A stretch of DNA of 64,000 nucleotides from Micromonospora sp. MW-13 (GTDB taxonomy: Bacteria > Actinomycetota > Actinomycetes > Mycobacteriales > Micromonosporaceae): positions 36,418-100,417 of the forward strand of contig NZ_QKKX01000032.1 in the NCBI RefSeq assembly GCF_003434305.1, given 5' to 3'. Below the pieces are notes generated by a model that made no database searches, was not told where the DNA came from, and was given only the letters and a program-made list of their open reading frames with translations. The position numbers and the translations under genes were made by a program. This document shows positions 36,870-47,989 of the stretch, piece after piece (position 1 is the first letter of the stretch; every line of letters starts with the position of its first letter).

Positions 36870-39728
36870 CTATCGGCGGCCGGCGCGTGCCACCGTTCCG
36901 ATCCGGTTGACGGCCGCGCCGAGGGCCTGCCGCGCCGCGTCGAGTTCCTGTATCGCCGGAAGGAGAAGTTGACCGTTCTTCTCGTCCGCGGCGCGTGCAC
37001 AGTCCTGGGCACTCTGCTCAAGCTGGGTGATGAACGTCCGCCAGTAGGACTGGGCCTCCGGGTCGGGGATGCGGAAGTAGGCGCGGGCGTCCCGCGCGAC
37101 CCCGTCGAGGTCCAGGCAGTGGGAGCGCACGACGGAGCTGTCGAGCTTGGGCTTCCCGGAAGCGTCGGGCGTGGGCGCCGCCAGATATTCCGCGAAGCCT
37201 TTCGACTCGGTCAGGAACCGCTCCAGGAGGTCGCGCCCGCCGTACTGCATCCAGGCGGACACCTGTCTCATCCTGACCTCGGCGGACGCCACCTGTTGGT
37301 CGGCGGCGCCCATCCGTTGCGGGGCACTGGCGTCGAATCCCGTCGAACGCTTGGGTGCGGGGTGCGTGACCTCCAGCGCGATGGCTGCCAGCGTTGCGGC
37401 GCACAGCACGCCCACACCGACGCGGCGGATGACCAGTCCGCCCCGTCGGGTAACCCGCGACGGTACGTCCGCCGTACGTCGCGCCGTCGAGCGTCGCGCC
37501 GCGCGGACTGCCGATACCCCCGCCGTCGCCACCACCGAGGCGATCACGGCGAGTACGGGGCCGGCCTTCAGCACGAACGGGATCTCCTGCCACAGCGCGC
37601 CGGCGGGGTGCCGGTCACAGGTCGCCCGGATCGTGCCGAGCAGCCCGAGGCATCCGTCCAGGGAGGCGAGGACCAGCACTCCGGCGGTACCCACCACGAT
37701 CGCGGTCTGGGCGGCGATGAGCGCCAAGATCAGCCGAAAGCGGCTCGCCGACACGCTCGCGACGACGGCGGCGACCATGGCCGCCGCCACGAGGGCCACG
37801 AGCACCCAGGCGAGGTAGGTCCAGACGTGGAGGACGCCGCGCTGCCCGGGCAGCGGTTGCCAGGCGTGCAGGTAGGCCAGCACGGCCACGACGGCGACCC
37901 AGCATGCCGCCGCCCCGGTCAGCAGGCCCGGCAGCAGCGCCCGCCGCAGCGGCGGCAGAGCACCCCCGGCCGCCTGCGCGTCGTCGACGGCACCGGCCGG
38001 GGCGCCGGCCGGGCGGACCGTCCAGGCCAACAGCGGTACGACCCACAGGGCGGCGAGCGCCAACAGTTCGAGAGGGCGGGTGGGCAGGGTGTACAGCAGC
38101 GATCCCACCATGGCGAGCACGGACAGGGCGGCGCTGTGTTCCGCGATGTCGCCGGGCGCCCGCCCCTGCTCCAGCAGTTGGCGCAGTCCCGCGCTGTCGA
38201 ACGGCCACCCGTACGCGAAGAGCACGCCGTTGAGCCGCCACCACCCGAACCACGACGACAGCAGCAGACCCGCGGCCGTCAGGGTCAGGACCATGACCAG
38301 GCGGTTCGTCCGCCCCTGCCACACCCCGGCCCACAGCTGGGCGCACTGCGCGGTCCACCACGCGAACACCACTCCCACGAGCACGACCAGCAGCAGGACC
38401 TCCGGCCGGGTGGGCAGCCACTGGAGAAGCGCGAGGTCACTTATGACCACGTTGCTCGTCGCCATCCCGGCGCCCAGCCACAGCCCTGCCCGCACCCCGG
38501 AGGGCACGGCCCGCGCGGTCAGCACGGCATGGGTGACCGCCCGCCACAACACGATGCCCACCGAGCCGGTGACCAGGACCGCCGCGACGAGCGTCATCGC
38601 CTGCAGCGCCCAATCCTCGGTAAGGTCACGCGCTCCCAGGATGTCGGCGGCCTGGAAGGTGAACAGCGAGGTGGCGACCCCGGTCAGGAACATCGGCAGT
38701 GCCCGTACGCCGAACAGCGCCGCGGGATCCGCCAGAGCGTCCCGACGCAGATCCCAGCGCGGATGGGTCCGCCACAGTTCGACGAAGCGGCCGACGATCC
38801 GCCTCAGCCTGCCCCCGACCCGATCCGGTGCCGTGACCGCCCACGCTCGGGGCGCAGCACCCCAGCGCACGGCGGCGAGGTCGGCGTAGACCTCACGGCT
38901 GCGCAACACGTCCGACCGGGCCAGGTGGACCAGTCCGACCAGGACGACGGTGAGCAGGAACCCTCGGACGAACATGGGCAGCTCACCGACGAGGAACGGC
39001 GATCGCAGGGCGTTGACGAACATGGTTGTGTAGATCGCCAGGTAGGGCAGGAGCACCATGCCGACGAACACCCGCCACAGGGCGACGGTGAGGTAGGTGA
39101 TCGTGACGTCGCCGTTGCGGATGTGGGCCAGCTCGTGCAGGAGCACCGCCCGGAAGCTGTCGGGGTCGGTGGTCCTGCGGGCGAGCAGGCCACCGTGCAG
39201 GCACATCGTCGGCCGGCGGTTGCGGCCGAAGACCACCGCGCCGGTCGAGGCCGCCCCCGGATCCACGACGACCCGCGGCACACGTGCCAGGCCCGCCGCC
39301 GCCGCCAGGTCCGCCAACGCGCGCAGGACCTCACCGTCCTGGTCGACCGCGGCCAGCGGGACGACCCGACCGCGCCGTGCCTTCCAGGCCGGCAGGCCGA
39401 GGAACAGTACGCCGGCGGCGACCAGCAGCCCGGCCGGCCAGGCAAGGCTCCACCAGCCCGGCACCGACTCGTAGCGGGCCACGCAGGCATCGAAGGCGTC
39501 CCCCTGGTCGAGGACGGCGGCGATGGCCGTCAGATCGCTGCTCCGGCTGGGATCCACGCCTGCGGCAAGTGAGCAGCCGTTACCGGACGAGTCACTGAAC
39601 GTCCAGAGCGTGCTGTCCATCATCGATGAGCTGGCCACCACCAGCAGGGCGATCAGCAACACGAAGCGCAGGGTCGTGCCTGCGGCCACCACCCGCTCCG
39701 CGGCCCGCGCATGGGGAGTTTCGGTCAC
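36870..39728 (-). CDS. Large M48-type membrane metalloprotease
   Basis: A 952-residue protein. The GTG start (TETPHARAAE follows) has a GGGGGGAC upstream. An HtpX/M48 peptidase core carries the HELAH motif (LLHELAHIRNGD, about residue 195-206) with a likely third zinc ligand in SREVYADLA. It has TM helices before and after the zinc site and then about ten further TM helices to ~800, plus a soluble C-terminal tail (~830-950) rich in helices. M48 domains are usually ~300 residues, so two thirds of this protein is an extra membrane domain of unknown role. Probably membrane-protein quality control or signalling; substrate unknown. Confidence 0.9.
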   Translation of the reverse strand: MTETPHARAAERVVAAGTTLRFVLLIALLVVASSSMMDSTLWTFSDSSGNGCSLAAGVDPSRSSDLTAIAAVLDQGDAFDACVARYESVPGWWSLAWPAGLLVAAGVLFLGLPAWKARRGRVVPLAAVDQDGEVLRALADLAAAAGLARVPRVVVDPGAASTGAVVFGRNRRPTMCLHGGLLARRTTDPDSFRAVLLHELAHIRNGDVTITYLTVALWRVFVGMVLLPYLAIYTTMFVNALRSPFLVGELPMFVRGFLLTVVLVGLVHLARSDVLRSREVYADLAAVRWGAAPRAWAVTAPDRVGGRLRRIVGRFVELWRTHPRWDLRRDALADPAALFGVRALPMFLTGVATSLFTFQAADILGARDLTEDWALQAMTLVAAVLVTGSVGIVLWRAVTHAVLTARAVPSGVRAGLWLGAGMATSNVVISDLALLQWLPTRPEVLLLVVLVGVVFAWWTAQCAQLWAGVWQGRTNRLVMVLTLTAAGLLLSSWFGWWRLNGVLFAYGWPFDSAGLRQLLEQGRAPGDIAEHSAALSVLAMVGSLLYTLPTRPLELLALAALWVVPLLAWTVRPAGAPAGAVDDAQAAGGALPPLRRALLPGLLTGAAACWVAVVAVLAYLHAWQPLPGQRGVLHVWTYLAWVLVALVAAAMVAAVVASVSASRFRLILALIAAQTAIVVGTAGVLVLASLDGCLGLLGTIRATCDRHPAGALWQEIPFVLKAGPVLAVIASVVATAGVSAVRAARRSTARRTADVPSRVTRRGGLVIRRVGVGVLCAATLAAIALEVTHPAPKRSTGFDASAPQRMGAADQQVASAEVRMRQVSAWMQYGGRDLLERFLTESKGFAEYLAAPTPDASGKPKLDSSVVRSHCLDLDGVARDARAYFRIPDPEAQSYWRTFITQLEQSAQDCARAADEKNGQLLLPAIQELDAARQALGAAVNRIGTVARAGRR

Positions 39729-39958
39729 GCTGCCGTCCCCCCGTGCCCGCCACCGTCCGGGCCCGTCGCATCCCGGCAGGGCTCCTCCGGCGCGATCGTC
39801 GATGGTGGATTTCTCACGGCGGCACCTCCACACACCACGGTCCGACATGTATACCGGTTGAGCCAGGCATTGACTGTCGGCAATCCGCACAGCCCGGAGC
39901 CCGAACGGGCGCGCGAGCCCTCACCAGCGCCGGGACGCACCCCTCGGCGCGGCGGCGG

Positions 39959-40381
39959 TCAGCGCGGCACCCGTCGCACCCAGCGCCGCTGCCAGGGCGT
40001 CTCCACCGCCTGCGGGTGGTAGTGCTCGCGCACCCACGACACCGCCCGATCGGCCGGCAGCCCGTCGAGCACGGCGAGCGCCGCCAGCGCCGTGCCCGTC
40101 CGGCCGATCCCGCCCCGGCAGGCCACCTCCACCCGCTCCCCCGCGTACGACCGACGCAACGCCTCCCGCAGCGCGTCCAGCGCGTCGGCCCGGTCGAGCG
40201 GCACCAGGAAGTCGGGCCAGCGGATCCGCCGGTGCGCCCACGCCGGAGCCGGGCCCGGCGCGAGCAACAGCGCGAAGTCGGCGGGCGAGGCCGGATCACC
40301 GATCCGGCGTCCGCGCACCGCCGATCCGCCCGGCAGTACGACCACCCCGGCGCTGCCGGCCCATCCCGTCACCTCGTCCAT
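39959..40381 (-). CDS. Cx5R protein phosphatase-like
   Basis: A 140-residue protein with the cysteine phosphatase P-loop ACRGGIGRTG (C-x5-R-T), preceded by a short acidic/loop region with WPDFLVPLD that could carry the general acid Asp. This matches small dual-specificity/tyrosine phosphatases found in actinobacteria. The ATG at 40381 has GGAG 9 bases upstream; another ATG three codons earlier is possible. It stands alone; target unknown. Confidence 0.85.
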   Translation of the reverse strand: MDEVTGWAGSAGVVVLPGGSAVRGRRIGDPASPADFALLLAPGPAPAWAHRRIRWPDFLVPLDRADALDALREALRRSYAGERVEVACRGGIGRTGTALAALAVLDGLPADRAVSWVREHYHPQAVETPWQRRWVRRVPR

Positions 40382-40631
40382 GACCCCCATTCTCCAACCG
40401 GCCGGAAGGGTCCCCGGCCAGACGGGACGAAGGGGAGCAGACCGGACTGGCCGGGCGGGACCGGGCAAGATGACCGGCTCGGTGGCGCCGACAACGGGGT
40501 TTCCAGGGCGCCGGCCACCGCCATGTCGCCCACCCACAGTTGATCGAGGCAGAGCGACGCGCGCGGGCACGGCGACGGCTCCGACGGGCGGGGACCACCG
40601 AACGACCCCGACCAGGCGTTACCCTGACACC

Positions 40632-41018
40632 ATGCAGGGCGTAACGTCCCCCACCTCGACCGGCGTGGCCTCCCCCACCTCGACCGGCGTGGCCTTCCTG
40701 GCCCGCCCGGGCCGCCCGGCCGTCGTCACCCCCACCCTGGCCGAGCTGACCGGCCCCACCCGGGGGGTCGTCGAGCTGCCCGTACACCTGATGTGGAACG
40801 CCAACCGCAGCTTCGACCTCGGCGATCCGGACGACCTGCTCTGGATGTACGAGAACGTGTTGCGCGAGACCACCCACGCGGGCGAGCTGCGGGAGCTGGT
40901 CAACGGTCACCTGCTGCGCCAGGTCTGGCCGATGCTCAACCTTCCGCGTGGGGTCCGCGCGGCGTGGGAGCACCGCCACCGGGTCCTACGGGGCGACGGG
41001 GCCCTGCGGGCGGCGTGA
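40632..41018 (+). CDS. Hypothetical protein paired with a nucleotidyltransferase
   Basis: A 128-residue protein. Residues 6-22 come from a 24-bp direct repeat in the gene (TSPTSTGVA twice). The conserved part is ~40-120 (VVELPVHLMWNANRSFDLGDPDD, YENVLRETT, LLRQVWPMLNLPRGVRAAWE). I have seen this type beside nucleotidyltransferase genes in actinobacteria but cannot assign a fold. Its stop overlaps the start of the next gene (GTGA), so the pair is co-translated. By analogy with AbiE/MenAT operons it could be the antitoxin; this is inference. Confidence 0.8.
   Translation: MQGVTSPTSTGVASPTSTGVAFLARPGRPAVVTPTLAELTGPTRGVVELPVHLMWNANRSFDLGDPDDLLWMYENVLRETTHAGELRELVNGHLLRQVWPMLNLPRGVRAAWEHRHRVLRGDGALRAA
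40647..40694 (+). repeat. 24-bp direct repeat within the hypothetical gene
   Basis: Two identical 24-bp units (TCCCCCACCTCGACCGGCGT + GGCC) in tandem, in frame, near the gene's 5' end. Probably a recent in-frame duplication; it could vary between strains. Confidence 0.9.
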
Positions 41019-41677
41019 GCGACGCCGCCCCGCTCGACGAGTTCTACCGCGAGGTCGCCCGGGTGGCGCTGTCGGCCGCCGGCCGGCACCGGTTCGTCCT
41101 CGGCGGCGGCGTCGCGTGGGCCGCGCACGGGCTGGTCTCCCGCCCCACCGAGGACGTGGACCTGTTCGCCGACGTGGAGGGGGCCGCCGCCGCGGCGGCG
41201 GCCGGGGTGCGTACGGCGTTGGAGCACGCGGGCTTCGTGGTGGCCGACGCCGATCCGGACAGCGACCTCGCGGAGCTGTTCGCCGGGTTCGACCGGGACA
41301 TGAAGGACTTCGTGGTGAGCCGGGGACCACGGCAGATCCGGCTGAGCCTGGGCCGGCTCGACCGGTACCGCAGCCCGGTGGTGATGGACCTCGGGCCGGT
41401 GATGGACGTGCGGGACCTGGTGGCGAACAAGACGGCGGCGCTGGTCAACCGGCGGGAGGTCCGAGACTTCATCGACGTGGCCGCAGCCGTCGAGCACTAT
41501 CCGGTGGCGGAGCTGCTCGCCCTGGCCCGGCAGCTCGATTCCGCGCTGGACCCGGTGGACGTCCGGGCCGCGGGCCGCTACCTGGACCGCCTGCCGGACC
41601 GGCGGTTCGCCCGGTACGGGCTGGACGCGACGCAGGTGGCCCGGCTGCGGGCCCGGCTGGCCGGCTGGCCCCGCTGA
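41015..41677 (+). CDS. MNT-fold nucleotidyltransferase, AbiEii-like toxin candidate
   Basis: A 220-residue protein with the nucleotidyltransferase core GGGVAWAAHG followed by TEDVDLFAD (the DxD metal site), a later MDVRDLVANKTAALVNRREVRDFIDVAA segment, and an alpha-helical C-terminal region. This matches the AbiEii/AbiGii (DUF1814) group, whose toxins transfer nucleotides to tRNA or other targets. The start GTG overlaps the stop of the upstream gene, giving a two-gene cassette as in type IV or MenAT-like toxin-antitoxin systems. Toxicity is not shown by sequence. Confidence 0.88.
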   Translation: MSDAAPLDEFYREVARVALSAAGRHRFVLGGGVAWAAHGLVSRPTEDVDLFADVEGAAAAAAAGVRTALEHAGFVVADADPDSDLAELFAGFDRDMKDFVVSRGPRQIRLSLGRLDRYRSPVVMDLGPVMDVRDLVANKTAALVNRREVRDFIDVAAAVEHYPVAELLALARQLDSALDPVDVRAAGRYLDRLPDRRFARYGLDATQVARLRARLAGWPR

Positions 41678-41726
41678 GGTCCGGCACCGCCGCACACCGG
41701 CCGGCGGCCGACCCGCCGGGCGGGGC

Positions 41727-41744
41727 CCGGGGTCGGGACCCCGG
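41727..41744. terminator. Hairpin after the nucleotidyltransferase gene
   Basis: CCGGGGTC-GG-GACCCCGG, a perfect 8-bp inverted repeat about 50 bases after the stop and before the nucleotidase leader. A likely rho-independent stop without a T-run. Confidence 0.5.
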
Positions 41745-41887
41745 CGGTGGCCGGCGTGTTACGCCCAGGTGGCCCGTGCCGCTGGCCGGGTGAAACATCT
41801 CGGGCCGCTGTGGCAGGAGTGACGCGGCCTCGTTATGGTGCGCAACGGCGCCTACGAGGCGCGCCCACCCCCATGGAAAGGCACCTA

Positions 41888-43681
<1,794 letters not shown>

Positions 43682-43689
43682 TCCTGGTC

Positions 43690-43732
43690 CCGCGACGGGC
43701 CGTGGGGGGTGACCACCCGCGGCCCGTCGCGG
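43690..43732 (+). terminator. Terminator after the nucleotidase gene
   Basis: CCGCGACGGGCCG (43690-43702) and CGGCCCGTCGCGG (43720-43732) form a perfect 13-bp stem around a 17-base loop, starting 9 bases after the stop codon. Confidence 0.85.
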
Positions 43733-43818
43733 CATCCGGGCCGCCGGATCAGCCGGTGCCGGGACCGAGACGCAGGATCACCCCGCAACTCGCGCCGGCC
43801 GGCCCGGGCGAACACAGA

Positions 43819-44982
43819 TCACCGGGTCAGGACGGCCGCCGGGCGGACCTGGCGGGCCGGCGGCAGCCGGTCCAGCAGCGCCAGCGCCGCCCGCACCGGC
43901 GCCCGGTTCAGCGTCTCGTCGAAGCTCGCCCGCCCCTGACAGAACCGGACGAACATCCGCCACCCGGCCGGGGTGGCCAGCAGCGCGTGGAAGACGTCCG
44001 GCCGGCGGGCGAACACGTCCAGCAGCCGGTGACCGGCCCGCATCGACGGCACCAGGTCCCGGTCGACGGCACGCGGATAGCCGTCCAACTCGCCTTCGAC
44101 GACCGCCGCGCCGGCCAGCGCGCCGGAGCGCAGCGCGTAGCTGATCCCCTCCCGGCTCCACGGCTCCAGCAGGCCGGCCGCGTCCCCGGCCACCAGCACC
44201 CGGCCGCGGCGCAGCGGCGAGTCGTCGGCGCGGCACCGGGTCAGGTGCCCGGAGTCGTGCTCCGGGGTCGCCCCGGACAGGCCCAGCCGGTCGACGAAGT
44301 CACGCAGGTACTCCCGGGTCCGCTCCCCCTCGCCCCGGCCGGCGATCACCCCGACGGTAAGCCGGTCGCCCTTCGGGAACACCCACGCGTACGAGCCGGG
44401 GATCGCCCCCCAGTCCAGCAGCAGCCGGCCGCGCCACCGGCGCTGCTCCTCCTCGGGCACCGGAAGCTCCAGTTCCAGCCCCAGGTCCACCTGCCGGTAC
44501 CGGACGCCGACGTGCCGCGCGGTCACCCCGGAGGAACCGTCCGCGCCGATCACCGTACGGGCCCGCACGGTGTCGCCGTCGGCGAGCCGCAGGCGTACCT
44601 CGTCGGGGCCCTGCTCCAGGGCGCGGACGGCGACCCGCTCGCGCACCTCGGCCCCGGCGGCGACCGCCGCGGCGCGCAGCCGGTCGTCGAACTCGTCGCG
44701 GCGCACCATCGCCACCAGGGGCCCGCCGACGTGCCGGCGGGTGAACTCGCGTCGCCCGTCCCGGGTGAACGTCACCCGGTCCACGCGGTCGTGCGCCGGC
44801 ACGTCGATCCGGTCACCAACCGCCGCGAGGGAGGTGCCGATCAGGCCACCCCCACAGGTCTTGTACCGGGGGTGTGCGGCCCGCTCGACGACCAGGGTGC
44901 GCAGCCCGGCGCGCGCCGCGACGTGGGCGGCGGAGAGCCCGGCGGGGCCGCCACCGACGACAGCGAGGTCCCAGATGATCAC
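43819..44982 (-). CDS. Geranylgeranyl-reductase-family FAD oxidoreductase
   Basis: A 387-residue flavoprotein. The N-terminal Rossmann motif VVGGGPAGLSAAHVAARAG binds FAD, followed by KTCGGGLIG, a family marker. A DG motif (ADGSSGVT) and a second FAD motif (VLVAGDAAGLLEPWSREGI) follow. Relatives reduce double bonds in geranylgeranyl chains of menaquinone, archaeal-type lipids or pigments. Start GTG. It is a single gene; the natural substrate is probably a polyprenyl chain, but this is inferred. Confidence 0.92.
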   Translation of the reverse strand: MIIWDLAVVGGGPAGLSAAHVAARAGLRTLVVERAAHPRYKTCGGGLIGTSLAAVGDRIDVPAHDRVDRVTFTRDGRREFTRRHVGGPLVAMVRRDEFDDRLRAAAVAAGAEVRERVAVRALEQGPDEVRLRLADGDTVRARTVIGADGSSGVTARHVGVRYRQVDLGLELELPVPEEEQRRWRGRLLLDWGAIPGSYAWVFPKGDRLTVGVIAGRGEGERTREYLRDFVDRLGLSGATPEHDSGHLTRCRADDSPLRRGRVLVAGDAAGLLEPWSREGISYALRSGALAGAAVVEGELDGYPRAVDRDLVPSMRAGHRLLDVFARRPDVFHALLATPAGWRMFVRFCQGRASFDETLNRAPVRAALALLDRLPPARQVRPAAVLTR

Positions 44983-45141
44983 GGATGCAGCCTAGGGCAC
45001 GGCCCGGCGGAAAGCCGGGCGGCGCAGCGGGTACAGGCCGGCGGGAACCCCACGATCGGGCGGGCATCAACGGCGGGGCGGCGGGTAACCGCGCAGCGCA
45101 GTCCCGCCCCCCAGCCGGGCGGTCACGCTGAGGAGGAAGTC

Positions 45142-45378
45142 ATGCAGCAGGTACGGCTGACGGACGTCGAGGAGCGGGTCTACCAGGCGGTGGCCGCGCT
45201 GGAGGCCCGTGGGCAGGTCCCCTATCCCGACATGATCGCGCAGGAGTCCGGGTTGCCCCAGGACCAGATCCACGCGCCGCTGCACATGCTGACCGAGAAG
45301 AACCTCCTGCACCGGGAGGACTCCCCCATGGCGGGGCTGGACTTCGGCCCGCGCTGGTGCGCCCGCCAGATGGCGTGA
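45142..45378 (+). CDS. Small winged-helix-like protein
   Basis: A 78-residue protein with an excellent AGGAGGAAGTC ribosome-binding site. The order helix, helix (DMIAQESGLPQDQIHAPLHML) and a short beta wing suggests a MarR/winged-helix fold, with DNA binding plausible. A WCARQMA tail follows. It has no partner gene and is separated from the MFS gene by 84 bases on the same strand; co-transcription is possible. Confidence 0.85.
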   Translation: MQQVRLTDVEERVYQAVAALEARGQVPYPDMIAQESGLPQDQIHAPLHMLTEKNLLHREDSPMAGLDFGPRWCARQMA

Positions 45379-45462
45379 ACCGCCGCGAGGCGTCGGTTTG
45401 CCCCCGGGGGGCCCGGGTAGCGGTCAGGGATGCGTGATCGACGGCCGACGGGGGACACCACC

Positions 45463-46932
45463 ATGAGCCCAGGGCGGCCGGACCGGCCGGCGGACGTGGC
45501 CGGCGGGACCGGCAACGCCGACAACCGGCGGCGCTGGCAGGCTCTCGGGGTCGGCCTGGTCGCCGCCTTCATGACGCTGCTCGACGTGAGCATCGTCAAC
45601 GTCGCCGTGCCGTCCATCGACCGGGCGCTCGGCGCGACCCCGAGCGACCTGCAGTGGATCCTGTCCGGGTACGCGCTCACCTTCGGCCTGGTGCTGGTGC
45701 CCGCCGGACGCTTCGGCGACGCCCGGGGCCGCCGCAACGCGTTCGTCCTGGGGATCGCCCTGTTCACGCTGACCAGCGCCCTTGCCGGGCTGGCCCGCTC
45801 GCCCGCGTGGCTGATCGCCGCCCGACTGGTGCAGGGCGCTGCCGCCGGCATCGTCAACCCGCAGGTCACCGGCCTGATCCAGCAGTTGTTCCGGGGCCCC
45901 GAACGGGGTCGGCCGTTCGGCCTGCTCGGCGCCACGATCGGCATCTCCACCGCCGTCGGCCCACTGTTGGGCGGGCTGCTGATCCAGGCGGGCGGCGAAC
46001 AGCACGGCTGGCGGTGGGTCTTCTTCGTCAACGTACCGGTCGGCATCGTCGCGGTGCTGCTCGGCTGGCGGCTGCTGCCCGGCCGGCCGGCCGGCGCGGC
46101 CCGGCACCGGCTCGACCCGGTCGGGGTGCTGCTGCTCGGCGTCGGCGTGGTGCTCCTGCTGCTGCCGCTCGTGCAGCGGGAGCAGTGGCACAGCCCGTGG
46201 AAGTGGGCGCTGATTCCCGCCGGCCTGGTCGCGCTCGCCGGCTTCGGCCTCTGGGAGCGGTGGTACGCCCGGCACGAGACGCCGCTGTTCGACCTCGGGC
46301 TGTTCAGGTTCCGGTCGTACGCCCTGGGGTCGCTGATCGCGACGGTCTACTTCGGCGGCTTCACCGCGATCTTCTTCGTCTTCACCCTGTACCTACAGAT
46401 CGGCCTCGGCTACAGCGCGCTGGTGTCCGGCCTGGCCATCACGCCGTTCGCCCTCGGCTCGGCCGTCGCGTCCGCGCTGGGCGGGCGGATCGTCAACCGG
46501 TACGGCCGCCCACTGGTCGCCGTGGGCCTGCTCGTCGTGCTCCTCGGCCTCGGCGCGGTGGTGGTCGTGCTGCGCGGCGGCCCGCACGGGTCGGTGCCCG
46601 TGCTCACGGCGGCACCGTTGCTGATCGCCGGGCTGGGCAGCGGCCTGGTCATCACCCCGAACCAGACCCTCACCCTGTCCCAGGTGCCGGTGGCGCAGGC
46701 GGGCGGGGGCGCGGGGATGCTCCAGACCGGCCAGCGGATCGGCGCCGCCGCCGGCATCGCGGCGGTCGGCGCGGTCTTCTTCTCGTCCCTGGCGGGCGCG
46801 GGCGGAAACTGGTCGACGGCGTTCCGGAACGCGCTGCTGCTGGCCGCCGGCATCATCGTGCTCGCCCTGGTCGCCGCCCTGATCGACATTCACCGCAGCC
46901 GCCGGGCCCCCACGCCCACCACCCAGCACTGA
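45463..46932 (+). CDS. DHA2-family MFS drug efflux pump
   Basis: A 489-residue protein with about 14 TM helices, the size of the EmrB/QacA group. Motifs include LDVSIVNVAVPSI in TM1, the loop motif GRFGDARGRRNAF and QVPVAQAGGGAGMLQTGQRIG near the C-terminal half. It exports hydrophobic compounds by proton antiport. The ATG at 45463 follows GGGGGACACCACC; an ATG at 45430 has no spaced ribosome-binding site. It ends before a strong terminator. Confidence 0.93.
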   Translation: MSPGRPDRPADVAGGTGNADNRRRWQALGVGLVAAFMTLLDVSIVNVAVPSIDRALGATPSDLQWILSGYALTFGLVLVPAGRFGDARGRRNAFVLGIALFTLTSALAGLARSPAWLIAARLVQGAAAGIVNPQVTGLIQQLFRGPERGRPFGLLGATIGISTAVGPLLGGLLIQAGGEQHGWRWVFFVNVPVGIVAVLLGWRLLPGRPAGAARHRLDPVGVLLLGVGVVLLLLPLVQREQWHSPWKWALIPAGLVALAGFGLWERWYARHETPLFDLGLFRFRSYALGSLIATVYFGGFTAIFFVFTLYLQIGLGYSALVSGLAITPFALGSAVASALGGRIVNRYGRPLVAVGLLVVLLGLGAVVVVLRGGPHGSVPVLTAAPLLIAGLGSGLVITPNQTLTLSQVPVAQAGGGAGMLQTGQRIGAAAGIAAVGAVFFSSLAGAGGNWSTAFRNALLLAAGIIVLALVAALIDIHRSRRAPTPTTQH

Positions 46933-46987
46933 CCACCCCGCCGCAGGCCCACCCACCGGCAACGCCCCTTCCCCGAAGCGCAGACGC

Positions 46988-47032
46988 CGCTGGCCGGTCC
47001 CCGGGGTGTCGGGGACCGGCCAGCGACCTTTT
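46988..47032 (+). terminator. Intrinsic terminator between convergent genes
   Basis: CGCTGGCCGGTCCCCG (46988-47003) pairs perfectly over 16 bp with CGGGGACCGGCCAGCG (47010-47025), with a 6-base loop and ACCTTTT following. It ends the efflux gene and could also stop leftward transcription of the gene at 47045. Confidence 0.92.
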
Positions 47033-47044
47033 CAGCGGTACGGG

Positions 47045-47665
47045 TCAGCTGTTCCAGTGTTCGGCGACCAGGTCGGCGGCCTGCTGCTCCCACTGCGCGT
47101 ACGCGTCGGGGTACGCCGACACCTGCACCGTCTGCGCGGCCTCGGTCAGCGGCATGTCCCGCCACCCGTCGACCTGCTTCAGGCCCTGCAGGAACGCCAG
47201 GGTCGAGTGCTCCGGGTCGGTGATCTGCTCCGGCGAACCCCACCCGGACGACGGGCGCTGCTGGAACAGGCCCAGCGAGTCATGGTCGTTGCGGTCGCCC
47301 AGGTGACCCAGGTTCTCCAACTTCGACTCCTGCAACGCGGTGCCGACCGAGACGACCGCGGCCCGCTCGTCCAGGCCGGCCTTCTTCGTCGCGGCGACGA
47401 TCGCCTTGACGTTGGCGGTCTGCTCACCGTCGAGCGTGATACGCGACTGGTCGCCCCGCACGCCGTGCGGGATCAGCTTGCCCTTGTCCACGCCCGGCTT
47501 GTCCACACCCGGCTTGTCGGCCTGCACGGCGACCGCGACGGGCTTGGCATCAACGGCAGTCGGGCTGGTGGTGGTGGTGGTGTGGTGCAGGGGACCGGCG
47601 GCCAGACCACCGGCGAACGCGAGACCAGCGATACCGAGAACGCTCTTACGCATGATCGTGTTCAT
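47045..47665 (-). CDS. Secreted lysozyme-like (transglycosylase-fold) protein
   Basis: A 206-residue protein with an N-terminal signal peptide (MRKSVLGIAGLAFAGGLAAG), a short Thr-rich linker and a C-terminal domain with ALQESKLENLGHLGDRNDHDSLGLFQQRPSSGWG. That pattern (catalytic Glu in QES, then SLGLFQ-R) is typical of actinobacterial lysozyme-like/lytic transglycosylase domains. The ATG at 47665 has TTGGAG 9 bases upstream. It probably remodels peptidoglycan outside the cell. A structured 5' leader of unknown type lies upstream. Confidence 0.9.
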   Translation of the reverse strand: MNTIMRKSVLGIAGLAFAGGLAAGPLHHTTTTTSPTAVDAKPVAVAVQADKPGVDKPGVDKGKLIPHGVRGDQSRITLDGEQTANVKAIVAATKKAGLDERAAVVSVGTALQESKLENLGHLGDRNDHDSLGLFQQRPSSGWGSPEQITDPEHSTLAFLQGLKQVDGWRDMPLTEAAQTVQVSAYPDAYAQWEQQAADLVAEHWNS

Positions 47666-47775
47666 GGGGGTGACTCCAATTCGGGGGTCGACACACCAAC
47701 ACCCCACGGGGGCAGGGCGGGCATGTGAGCACCACGTCGAGGCGCCCAAGAAGATCAAAAGGGGGGAGATCCATC

Positions 47776-47806
47776 CGGCGCCGGCCTGCGAAGGCTCGTG
47801 GCGCCG
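47776..47806 (-). promoter_or_regulatory. Leader hairpin of the lysozyme-like gene
   Basis: CGGCGCC/GGCGCCG pair around an inner GCCT-TCGC-AGGC stem. On the minus strand a CCCCCCTTTT tract follows after about ten bases, 111 bases before the start codon. This could be an attenuator. I could not match it to the ydaO riboswitch that precedes many such genes in actinobacteria. Confidence 0.4.
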
Positions 47807-47989
47807 GGTCCAGATGTAACGACCGACAGCCGGCCCGCATTCCCACCCGACGACCCGGGGGGGTTCACGGGTCCGGGCACGTCAGCAGCACATCCGCTAC
47901 TCGATCGTCCGCCATGTGTAACGCCCCCACCCCACCCGATGTTCCACCCCCGCCATGCCCCCGCTCACACCCCCACCCCGGCCTCTCGC

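Noticed and set aside
39785..39890. Earlier start for the M48 protease (adds 54 residues)
   Set aside because: The extension looks non-conserved and the GTG at 39728 has a better ribosome-binding site.
47666..47846. ydaO (c-di-AMP) riboswitch ahead of the lysozyme-like gene
   Set aside because: The leader has a hairpin but lacks the conserved GGUGAAUC- and GGAACC-type elements I would expect.
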